Position numbers and translations under genes: made by a program. Below, piece after piece: positions 9,538-15,611 of a DNA stretch of 15,877 nt (its first letter is position 1; each line of letters starts with the position of its first letter). The notes below the pieces were generated by a model. It did not search any database and had not been told where the DNA came from. It saw only the letters and a program-made list of their open reading frames with translations. The stretch is from Chloroflexota bacterium (lineage in GTDB: Bacteria; Chloroflexota; Limnocylindria; Limnocylindrales; CSP1-4). Location of the stretch: the NCBI GenBank assembly GCA_013813905.1, contig JACCQX010000100.1, positions 1 through 15,877 of the forward strand. The letters are read 5' to 3'.

Positions 9538-10380
9538 TCAACGGCTGCCGCTGGTGGGATGTCCCCGGGGACGTCGCTCGGCGCGCAATACCGCGCTGAT
9601 CCCAGCCGCTCCCAAAGGCTTGCCGAAGAAGTATCCCTGGGCCAGGTCGCAACCTTGGTTGCGCAGCGCGATGAGCTGCTGGCGCGTCTCCACTCCTTCC
9701 CCGATCGTCTGAAGCCCGAGGTTGCGAGCGGTGCTCAACACAGAACGCACGGCATCGTCCGCATCGGCGCTGCCCAGCCCGGCTATCAGGCTGGGATCCA
9801 GCTTCAGCGCATCGAGGGGTACGCCGTGCAGTCGCGACAGGAGATCCTGGCCACCGACGAAGTCATCCAGAGCGATCCGCACGCCCGTCTGGCGCAGCGC
9901 ATCCAGCGTGGCGGTCGCGACCGAACGATCCCGGTCGAGGGCTGCCTCGGTGATCTCCACGGTCAAGGTACCGGGCTCCATATCGTGCTCCGCCAGCACC
10001 TGGCGTACGTCAGCCACGAGATCGTCACGCGCCAGCTCCCGCGGCGAAAGATTGACCGCCACGCTCAGTCCCGCGTAGGCCGGATCGGATGCCTGCCACG
10101 TTCGCACCTGAGCGACGGCCTGGCGGAGCACCCAGCTGCCGATGCGCTCGATCAGACCGGTCTCCTCCGCCATGGGCAGGAAGACGTCCGGCGGCACGAC
10201 GCCTCGCCTCAGGTGCCGCCACCGCACGAGGGCCTCGACCGACCAGATCGTTCCAGCCTGGCCCATCGCTCCCGCGATGCGCCGCTCCGGCTGGAACTCC
10301 AAGGCCAGGTCACCGGCGTCCAGTGCGGCCAGCAGCTCGGTCGCCAGATCGTCACGGCTCACCGCCCCAGCATGGAGCAC
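9538..10380 (-). CDS. Stand-alone EAL-domain c-di-GMP phosphodiesterase
   Basis: 280 residues from GTG 10380. GTG 10362 is an alternative, and the frame is open back to the TAG at 10507-10509 without an ATG. There is one EAL domain and no GGDEF, PAS or membrane part. EAL enzymes linearise cyclic di-GMP to pGpG. The metal and catalytic residues are present: Glu49 of VEALVRW, Asn110 (VNLSPREL), Glu142 (VEITEAAL), Asp172-Asp173 (ALDDF), Lys193 (LKLDPSL), Glu228 and Glu231 (GEGVET), Gln248 (AQGYFFGKPL). Loop 6, normally DDFGTGYSS, reads DDFVGGQDL, a degenerate form that may lower activity or alter dimer control. It lies 152 bp after the XRE-TPR regulator on the same strand and may be cotranscribed, so the regulator could act on c-di-GMP levels; that link is inferred. 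Confidence 0.88.
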   Translation of the reverse strand: MLHAGAVSRDDLATELLAALDAGDLALEFQPERRIAGAMGQAGTIWSVEALVRWRHLRRGVVPPDVFLPMAEETGLIERIGSWVLRQAVAQVRTWQASDPAYAGLSVAVNLSPRELARDDLVADVRQVLAEHDMEPGTLTVEITEAALDRDRSVATATLDALRQTGVRIALDDFVGGQDLLSRLHGVPLDALKLDPSLIAGLGSADADDAVRSVLSTARNLGLQTIGEGVETRQQLIALRNQGCDLAQGYFFGKPLGAAGISAVLRAERRPRGHPTSGSR

Positions 10381-10496
10381 CAGACCAGCACTCGTCCAGC
10401 GCTCCCCTGTCTCGGCCCCGTCCGCGCGGCGGGACAGGGACCACGTCGGGCGAGCAGCTGCGAGGCGCTGATCCCCCGGGCGCCTCTCGCCAGGCT

Positions 10497-10544
10497 GGAG
10501 CTGTGGCTAAGCGCGGGAGGCCGGAGCTGTGCCTACGCGCGGGA
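10497..10544. repeat. Tandem 22-bp direct repeat (period 26) across the regulator's stop codon
   Basis: Bases 10497-10518 and 10523-10544 match at 20 of 22 positions (core ggagctgtg then cta then gcgcggga). On the minus strand each copy ends a reading of ...PAxSRA followed by TAG. The first copy met (10523-10544) holds the real stop of the XRE-TPR gene at 10533-10535. The second copy holds the TAG that closes the frame upstream of the EAL gene. It looks like a small duplication of the regulator's 3' end. Confidence 0.75.
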
Positions 10545-11888
10545 AGGAGCGGGCGTGCGAGCCTGGGCCGGCTCCGGCCGGGGTGTGGTATCGGAGGCGG
10601 CGAGCAGGGCCTCTCGGGTCAGGGCATAAGCCATGTCGTGCCGTCCCTGGTTCGCCAACACCTCGGCCCACTCACCGAGGGCCTCCTTGAGCCGGCTGCG
10701 GGGACCGTGCTCGCGGATCTCGTCCGCGGCGCGGCTGTAGGTGCTGGCCGCTGCGTCAGGGTCGCCCGCCGCGACCTGGGCACGGGCTCGCGTCAGGAGG
10801 CTGCTCACCGCGGCCCGGCGGTTCTCGGAGGCCTGCGCATGACCCAGGGATTCTTCGCTGAGCCGCAGGGCTGCGGCGGTATCCCCGGCGGCCAGGGCGA
10901 TCTGCGCTTCCGTATCCGCCACGTGCGCTAGTGCGTGCCGGTCACCATCCTCCGTGTGGCGGCTGCGGGCATGCGACGCCAGGCCCGTGGCACGCTCGAC
11001 ATTGCCGAGGTGCAGGTAGGCCAGGGCCAGGTTGTTCTCCAGGACCGCCGCCTCACGTTCAGCGTCCGCGGCTCGGAACAGCCCCAGGCTTTCCACCCCG
11101 GTACGGATGGCCGCCTCCACGTCACCGGTGTCGGTGTAGTTGTAGGCCAACTGCGACAGGAAGGCGGCTCGCCGCCAGTCGTCCAGGTCGGCAGCCAGTG
11201 CCCGCGCTTCTTCCAGGTAGCCCAGCGCGGAACGATGTTGGTCCTCCGCCGCCTCCAGGGACGAGAGCGCGATGAGGACGCGGACGCGAAGGTCCGGGTC
11301 CATTGCCTCTCGGGCGCGTAGCTCGGCCAGCAGTCCGCCCAAAAGGGCTGCCGCCTCCGCCGTGTTCTCGACCAGATGCTGGCCATAGGCCAGCCAGTAC
11401 GTCACCAGAGCCGCGTCACGGTGCCGATCGAGGGCGCGGAAGATCTCCAGCGACTCGGTGGCCGCCGCGATCGCCTCGGGGCCGCGATCAAGCCGGCAGA
11501 GTGCCTCCGCTCGCCCACGCAGGGCTTCGGCGCGGAGCGCTCGATCCAGGGGCTGGACAAGGACCACGTCGAAGGCATCCAGGGCGGCCTGCCAGCGCCC
11601 GGAAGCCAGCAGGATGTCCGCGTCCAGGCGATCCCAGCGTGCCGTGGAGTCCCCGATGAAGTGGCTCGGCGGTAGGCCCAGACGCTGGGAGAAGAAGTTC
11701 AGCGCAGCCATGGAGGGCTTCGCGTGGCCCTTTTCCAAGGCGCTGACATAGGCCTTCGTGTAGCGGCCTTCGGCCAGTTTCTGCTGCGTCAGCCCGGCCC
11801 GCTTGCGTGCCTCGAGCAGCCGTCCTCCGATGCGCGCGGCGAGAGCGCTGTCGTCCACGACGATCCGGTGGCGAGTCAAGGTCTTCAT
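10533..11888 (-). CDS. XRE-family HTH regulator with C-terminal TPR array (RRNPP-like architecture)
   Basis: 451 residues from ATG 11888; the frame runs 23 residues further upstream (to 11957) but the HTH domain begins after this Met. Residues about 17-78 form a Cro/CI-type HTH (RLLEARKRAGLTQQKLAEGRYTKAYVSALEKGHAKPS, key part AGLTQQKLAE then YVSALEKG). From about 85 to 430 the protein is an Ala/Leu-rich helical array with TPR spacing (W/L-G-Y/A-P pattern, for example GRWQAALDAF, NYTDTGDVEAAIRTG, AYLHLGNVERATGLA, QIALAAGDTAAALRL). No signal peptide or membrane segment, so it acts in the cytoplasm on DNA. HTH-plus-TPR proteins of this size include the NprR class, which binds re-imported signal peptides. 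A peptide gene lies divergently 182 bp away. A TAGACT hexamer 8 nt before the ATG may allow a leaderless message. The peptide-receptor role is inferred. Confidence 0.9.
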   Translation of the reverse strand: MKTLTRHRIVVDDSALAARIGGRLLEARKRAGLTQQKLAEGRYTKAYVSALEKGHAKPSMAALNFFSQRLGLPPSHFIGDSTARWDRLDADILLASGRWQAALDAFDVVLVQPLDRALRAEALRGRAEALCRLDRGPEAIAAATESLEIFRALDRHRDAALVTYWLAYGQHLVENTAEAAALLGGLLAELRAREAMDPDLRVRVLIALSSLEAAEDQHRSALGYLEEARALAADLDDWRRAAFLSQLAYNYTDTGDVEAAIRTGVESLGLFRAADAEREAAVLENNLALAYLHLGNVERATGLASHARSRHTEDGDRHALAHVADTEAQIALAAGDTAAALRLSEESLGHAQASENRRAAVSSLLTRARAQVAAGDPDAAASTYSRAADEIREHGPRSRLKEALGEWAEVLANQGRHDMAYALTREALLAASDTTPRPEPAQARTPAPSRA

Positions 11889-11958
11889 GGCCCTAGAGTC
11901 TACTACCTGTTGCCAAGTGCTCATCCCACAGGCCGAAAGAGTGGTGTGATCGGGCAAC

Positions 11959-11985
11959 GACTTGAGTCAATCAATATTGGACTTG
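11959..11985. promoter_or_regulatory. GACTTG direct repeats, 21 bp apart
   Basis: GACTTG occurs at 11959-11964 and 11980-11985, two helical turns apart. The first copy is also half of a small dyad, GACT-TG-AGTC (11959-11968). The second copy covers the end of the predicted -35 box of the peptide gene and runs into the palindrome TGTGCACA (11984-11991). These are candidate binding sites for the divergent XRE regulator. Only the sequence supports this. Confidence 0.3.
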
Positions 11986-12006
11986 TGCACACAGATGAGT
12001 TAGGAT
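11977..12006 (+). promoter_or_regulatory. Predicted promoter of the exported peptide gene
   Basis: TTGGAC (11977-11982) and TAGGAT (12001-12006) are separated by 18 bp, in an AT-richer patch than the rest of the window. Transcription would start near 12013 and leave a leader of about 58 nt before the ATG at 12071, which has AAGGA 9 nt upstream. TGTGCACA lies between the two boxes. Confidence 0.45.
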
Positions 12007-12021
12007 TGCGGTACGGTGGAA

Positions 12022-12043
12022 TCTTCGACTCCAGACTCGAAGA
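12022..12043. promoter_or_regulatory. Perfect dyad TCTTCGA-N8-TCGAAGA in the peptide gene leader
   Basis: Seven-base arms are fully complementary around an 8-bp centre (CTCCAGAC) just downstream of the predicted transcription start. It could be an operator for a dimeric HTH protein, most simply the divergent XRE-TPR regulator, or a hairpin in the leader RNA that controls translation. Confidence 0.4.
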
Positions 12044-12070
12044 CCGCGCCCAGATGAAGGAAACTCTCCC

Positions 12071-12256
12071 ATGCACGATCGCGCCCGGCGCCTACGAGCC
12101 ATCTCGTTCGCGCTTCTCATCTCAGCGAGCTTGGTCGCCACTTCCGTGGCCAGCGTCAGTGCCGACCTGGCGGGAGCGCCTTGGCCCAAGGCTCGGGTCA
12201 CAGCACCGCCCCTCGCGACGACCCAGGATCTGGCTGGCGCACCCTGGCCCAGGTGA
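12071..12256 (+). CDS. Exported 61-aa mini-protein with duplicated DLAGAPWP(K/R) nonapeptide; candidate signalling propeptide
   Basis: ATG 12071 has AAGGA 9 nt upstream. The product is a textbook Sec signal peptide: charged start (RARRLR), hydrophobic core (AISFALLISASLVATSVAS) and a cleavage site after SVSA at residue 31. The mature 30 residues would start exactly with DLAGAPWPK (32-40), continue through a Pro/Thr/Ala spacer and end with DLAGAPWPR (53-61) right before the stop. The two copies use different synonymous codons at six of eight identical residues, so the peptide sequence rather than the DNA seems conserved. Each copy ends in Lys or Arg, a site for a trypsin-like protease. It is divergent from the XRE-TPR regulator. 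I know no family for it. Alternatives are a host-defence or RiPP-like peptide, or a small cell-envelope protein. Confidence 0.72.
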   Translation: MHDRARRLRAISFALLISASLVATSVASVSADLAGAPWPKARVTAPPLATTQDLAGAPWPR

Positions 12257-12269
12257 CCGATCGGTCGTG

Positions 12270-12293
12270 TCGGGAGGCGGACCCGCTTCCCGA
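12270..12293 (+). terminator. GC-rich hairpin downstream of the peptide gene
   Basis: TCGGGAGGCG and its partner CGCTTCCCGA form a 10-bp stem (one G-T pair) around a 4-nt loop, 13 bp after the peptide gene's TGA. There is no T-tract, so it may be a Rho-independent terminator of the GC-only kind or only an RNA stabiliser separating the peptide message from the exonuclease gene. Confidence 0.4.
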
Positions 12294-12384
12294 CCGGCCG
12301 CTTCCCGGCCAGCCCTAGCTTCACTCTCCAGCGGGCCGCAGGGGGCCGCCAGCGGCACCTGCGCGAAGGCGTCACGATGGCCGC

Positions 12385-12939
12385 GTGGCGCAGCCCGAGA
12401 CGTTCATCAGCATCGACATCGAGGCTTCCGGGCCTAGTCCCAGCACAGGTAGCCTGGTCGCCCTGGGCGCATGCCTGGTGAGCGATCCCGAGGTCGGCTT
12501 CTACCGTGAGATCCGGCCGCTCGGCGGAGTACCTTGGGACTTGGGCGCGGAGCGCATCCATCGGTTGACGCGCGCGCACCTGGCAGCGCATGGCCTGACG
12601 CCTTCGGAGGCCATGGCTGATCTCGCACGGTGGCTGGAGGAAGTCTCGCCAGGCGCAAGGCCGATCTTCGTGGGCTTCAATGCTGCCTTCGACTGGATGT
12701 TCGTGGCGGAATACTGCCACCGTTTCCTCGGTCGCAATCCCTTCGGCATCTCGGCACTGGACCTGAAGAGCCTGTACATGGGCCGACACCGGGTGGCGCG
12801 CTGGGACGCCACCGGATTCAGCGAAGTCACGCGTGTTCATCCCACGCGCCGCCAACCGACGCACCAGGCACTCGACGATGCTCGTGCCCAGGCTGAGATC
12901 GCGCAGCAGTTGCTCGAGCGGGACGGCGCCGCCGGTTAA
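12385..12939 (+). CDS. DEDDh-family 3'-5' exonuclease (DnaQ/RNase T-like)
   Basis: 184 residues from GTG 12385; an ATG at 12377 is out of frame, and GAAGG lies too far upstream to be a good site, so the start is only moderately sure. The three exonuclease motifs are present: DIEASG (Asp11, Glu13), FNAAFDWMF (Asp103) and HQALDDARAQAEI (His160 with Asp165). His at the last motif makes it DEDDh type, with two metal ions hydrolysing 3' ends of DNA or RNA. It is a stand-alone nuclease of about the size of RNase T and oligoribonuclease and has no polymerase, BRCT or UvrC-like part. It follows the peptide gene by 128 bp on the same strand but a hairpin separates them. Its stop overlaps fabI by 4 bp, tail to tail. 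The natural substrate is not evident. Confidence 0.88.
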   Translation: MAQPETFISIDIEASGPSPSTGSLVALGACLVSDPEVGFYREIRPLGGVPWDLGAERIHRLTRAHLAAHGLTPSEAMADLARWLEEVSPGARPIFVGFNAAFDWMFVAEYCHRFLGRNPFGISALDLKSLYMGRHRVARWDATGFSEVTRVHPTRRQPTHQALDDARAQAEIAQQLLERDGAAG

Positions 12940-13730
12940 GGCCGGGCGTCAGCTCCTTCGGCGGATACGCCCAGGATGTTGAAGCCCGCGTCGACGTGGA
13001 GCACCTCGCCGGTGACCGCTCCGCCAAGGTCGCTGACCAGGTAGACCGCGGCGCCGCCGACGTCATCGAGGGTGATGTTCCGCCGCAGCGGCGAGATGTC
13101 ACGAAAACGTCCGTACAGGTCCTTGAAGCCGGCGATACCGGACGCGGCGAGCGTCCGGACCGGTCCGGCGCTGATGGCATTGACCCGCACGCCGCGCGGC
13201 CCCAGGTCGGCCGCGAGGTACCGCACGGAGGCCTCCAGGGCGGCCTTGGCGACGCCCATCACGTTGTAATTGGCGACCACCTTTTCCGAACCGTAGTAGG
13301 AGAGCGTGAGGATGCTGGCACCGGGCGCCATGATGGGCCGGGCGTGGCGCGCGAGGGCCACAAGGGAGTACGCGCTCACGTCGAGCGCCAGGGCGAAGCC
13401 CTCACGTGACGTGTCGAGGAAGGCGCCCTCCAGGTCCTCACGGCGGGCGAAAGCGAGCGCGTGGACCAGGATGTCGAGCTGACCGTGGCGCTGCCGCCAG
13501 AGCTGGAAGACGCGCTCGATCTGTGCGTCGTCCTGGACATCGCAGGGCTCCACGAAGTCTGAGTCCAGGCGAGCGGCCAGCGGCTTGACGCGTTTTTCGA
13601 TGAGGCTCTCGACGGAGCTGAAGCCGACCGTCGCGCCGTGCGCACGAAGAGCTCGGGCGATGCCCCAACCGATGGAGTGGTCGTTGGCTACGCCGAAGAT
13701 GAGCGCCTTGCGCCCGTCCAGAAGACCCAT
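12936..13730 (-). CDS. fabI: Enoyl-[acyl-carrier-protein] reductase (NADH)
   Basis: 264 residues from ATG 13730, with AGGAGG 6 nt upstream. It is an SDR-fold enzyme that performs the last reduction of each type II fatty acid elongation cycle, trans-2-enoyl-ACP to acyl-ACP. FabI rather than a generic SDR is shown by the N-terminal IFGVANDHSIGWGIA (cofactor loop with the wide FabI spacing), CDVQDD, HALAFA (about 90-95), and the Tyr155-x6-Lys162 pair (YNVMGVAK), with the second conserved Tyr145/146 at SYYGSEK. ISAGPVRTLAASGI forms the substrate loop. Length equals E. coli FabI. The preceding gene on the same strand, the amidase, ends 50 bp upstream, so cotranscription is possible. FabI is the target of triclosan and isoniazid-type inhibitors in other bacteria. 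Confidence 0.96.
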   Translation of the reverse strand: MGLLDGRKALIFGVANDHSIGWGIARALRAHGATVGFSSVESLIEKRVKPLAARLDSDFVEPCDVQDDAQIERVFQLWRQRHGQLDILVHALAFARREDLEGAFLDTSREGFALALDVSAYSLVALARHARPIMAPGASILTLSYYGSEKVVANYNVMGVAKAALEASVRYLAADLGPRGVRVNAISAGPVRTLAASGIAGFKDLYGRFRDISPLRRNITLDDVGGAAVYLVSDLGGAVTGEVLHVDAGFNILGVSAEGADARP

Positions 13731-13780
13731 CCTCTACCTCCTCGCCGATGTCCTGCTACGGCGCCTGGGAGTGCGTCAGG

Positions 13781-15535
13781 TCACTGGTCGCCGTGGTGGT
13801 GACCGTGATGATGCTCCGGACTGTGATCGACGTGCCGCACCACCCCGTCCAGGATGACTCGCCACGCGGCGTAGCTCCAGCCCGGCGCCGGGCGCAGCCA
13901 GATGTCCGGCGGCAGGGACCCGATGGACCCGACCGACCCGGAGGTGCGCTCCGAGCGCTCAACGGCTCCAGCCGACGCGTCGGGGCTCGGTCCGGCTGAC
14001 GGGTCGGTGCTCGGTCCGGCCGACGGGTCGGTGCTCGGTCCAGGACCCACCGTGGTGACCGCCAGTTGCGGGCCGACCACGCCGTGACGACCCAGCGTGT
14101 CACCGTCGGGTAGCAGCACGTCGAACTTGACCAGCCAAGCCCCCGGCTCGTCAGGCAGCGTCAGTCCCGCTAGCTGGACCGAGGCCGAAGCGCCGGGTGC
14201 CAGGCCGTCCTCGATGGGCACCGTACCGAGCACGGTCCCGACCTGATCGGAGCCGTCGTACAGCGGGACAGCCGGGACAAGGCTTGCGCGCAGCTGCCAG
14301 CCGGAGGTCGGGCGGTTGCCCGAGTTGGTGAGCCGGAACCGGTAGTCGGCGGCCGCCCCCGGCGTCACCTGGCCGGTGGTCGCTTCCAGGACCTCGTAGC
14401 GGAGCCCGAAGGCGCGACCGTTCAGCCATTCCGTGATGCCTTCGAAGAAGGCCACGGCCATCGCGGCACGGACCTTCGGCTTCTTCAGCATGAGCAGCTC
14501 ATTGGCGTGATCCATGAAGAGCGACTCGGTCATCACCGAGGGCATCAGCGCCGGCCGGCGCATCGTCCGGCTGTACGGCCGGACCACCGCGAAGTCATGG
14601 AACCGCACGCCACGGTCGATGGGATACCAGCCCGAGTGCCGGAAGGGCTCCAGCCGGCGCATGTGAGCAGCCTGGATGGAAGAGCCGAGGACGAGGGCCT
14701 CCGGTGACCAGCTCCGCTCATCGTGCGTCCATGTCTCCGTGCCGCGCACGCAGTGGCAGCCGTAGGCGTTGTTCATGAGCGTGACGTACAGGTCGCCCCG
14801 GGCGAGGTTGGCCGCGTCGTTCCGAGCCCAGAGCTCATCGGACTGATTGACCAGTCCATCGGCGTTGACGTCGAGACCGGCTTCGTTGATCGCCTTGTCC
14901 GTGTCGCGCAGCATCACCACGGTCACGCCCGAGGCCTCCAGCATCTGCTCCAGGCGCAGGGCGATGTCCAGGTTCATCTGCGACTCCCAGATCCCGCTGT
15001 AGACGGCGCCAGGATCACGCCCGCCGTGTCCCGCGTTGATGACCACGGTCACCGCCGCCGGGTTGGCCACGTAGGGCGCGCGCGGGGCTTTGGCGACGGG
15101 CACCAGCGCAGTCTCCGACACTCCCTCCCCTGCGCTCACCTCGAGGCGGAAGCGGTACGGCCCATCAGGCACCAGCCGGCTGCCACCGTCGCGACCGTTC
15201 CAGCGCCACGTGAGGGTGCCCGCCGCAGAGGACTTGGTCCGCATCGTCCGAACTACCGTGCCTTTGAAATCCAGGACCGACACGGCGACCGTGGCCACTG
15301 TGCGCAGTCTCACATCGAGGAGGACCTTGTCGCGGATCCCGTCGCCATCCGGCGAGAAGGGCGAGTTCGTCAGTTGCACAGCCTGGACGAGCGACTCGCT
15401 GACGGCGCTTACGGGGCCGGCCCAGCCGAGCGGCAGGAGCGCCGTGATCAGCGCGAAGGCGAGGGCGCGCCTGGAGGCGGCGTACCAAGAGCGGCTCTGC
15501 TGCGACTCACGGCAAAGACCGAGAGATGTGTCCAT
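13781..15535 (-). CDS. Exported amidase_3-like cell-wall hydrolase with FlgD-Ig domain, EF-hand insertion and His-rich tail
   Basis: 584 residues from ATG 15535. There is no ribosome-binding site, but GATAAT lies just upstream, so the message may be leaderless. A signal peptide (core ALAFALITALLPLGWAG) ends near PVSA, residue 44. Residues 58-135 are a FlgD-type Ig domain (SPFSPDGDGIRD, WRWNGRD, VPDGPYRF). Residues 160-372 are an N-acetylmuramoyl-L-alanine amidase (Amidase_3) domain: VVINAGHGGRDPGA (His170), IWESQMNLDIA (Glu184) and SVMTESLFMDHANE (Glu337). The segment LYVTLMNNAYG has Met254 where the zinc-binding His of the usual SIHxN lies. DVNADGLVNQSD (222-233) fits an EF-hand calcium loop. 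Residues 380-495 form an Ig-like domain, 497-525 a DPSAGPST linker, and the protein ends HHHGHHHGDQ. Cell-wall remodelling is likely; catalysis needs testing. Confidence 0.86.
   Translation of the reverse strand: MDTSLGLCRESQQSRSWYAASRRALAFALITALLPLGWAGPVSAVSESLVQAVQLTNSPFSPDGDGIRDKVLLDVRLRTVATVAVSVLDFKGTVVRTMRTKSSAAGTLTWRWNGRDGGSRLVPDGPYRFRLEVSAGEGVSETALVPVAKAPRAPYVANPAAVTVVINAGHGGRDPGAVYSGIWESQMNLDIALRLEQMLEASGVTVVMLRDTDKAINEAGLDVNADGLVNQSDELWARNDAANLARGDLYVTLMNNAYGCHCVRGTETWTHDERSWSPEALVLGSSIQAAHMRRLEPFRHSGWYPIDRGVRFHDFAVVRPYSRTMRRPALMPSVMTESLFMDHANELLMLKKPKVRAAMAVAFFEGITEWLNGRAFGLRYEVLEATTGQVTPGAAADYRFRLTNSGNRPTSGWQLRASLVPAVPLYDGSDQVGTVLGTVPIEDGLAPGASASVQLAGLTLPDEPGAWLVKFDVLLPDGDTLGRHGVVGPQLAVTTVGPGPSTDPSAGPSTDPSAGPSPDASAGAVERSERTSGSVGSIGSLPPDIWLRPAPGWSYAAWRVILDGVVRHVDHSPEHHHGHHHGDQ
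13974..14045. repeat. Three 24-bp tandem repeats in the amidase linker
   Basis: Units at 13974-13997, 13998-14021 and 14022-14045 share gacgggtcggtgctcggtcc with few changes, the last unit diverging at its end. On the coding strand they give the DPSAGPST-type linker. The style is the same as the linker repeats of the caspase-like exported protein, but the period differs (24 instead of 18 bp). Confidence 0.8.
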
Positions 15536-15543
15536 GACGACAT

Positions 15544-15549
15544 ATTATC
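15544..15549 (-). promoter_or_regulatory. Candidate -10 box for a leaderless amidase message
   Basis: On the minus strand GATAAT (5 of 6 to TATAAT) ends 8 nt before the amidase ATG, in the only AT-rich patch nearby. No Shine-Dalgarno sequence lies between. A transcript would start within one or two bases of the ATG. No matching -35 is seen. Confidence 0.35.
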
Positions 15550-15611
15550 GCCCGCGCTGCCCCCGCGGTATCATCCGAATCGACTGCCCTGGGCGCACAC
15601 GGTCAGGGGTC

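Noticed and set aside
9559..10629. Plus-strand open frame of 356 codons
   Set aside because: It lies antisense to the EAL gene, whose catalytic motifs are complete; composition is Arg/Gln/His-rich without any recognisable domain.
11971..12864. Minus-strand open frame of 297 codons across the peptide and exonuclease genes
   Set aside because: It is opposite two genes with their own start sites and motifs, and shows no domain.
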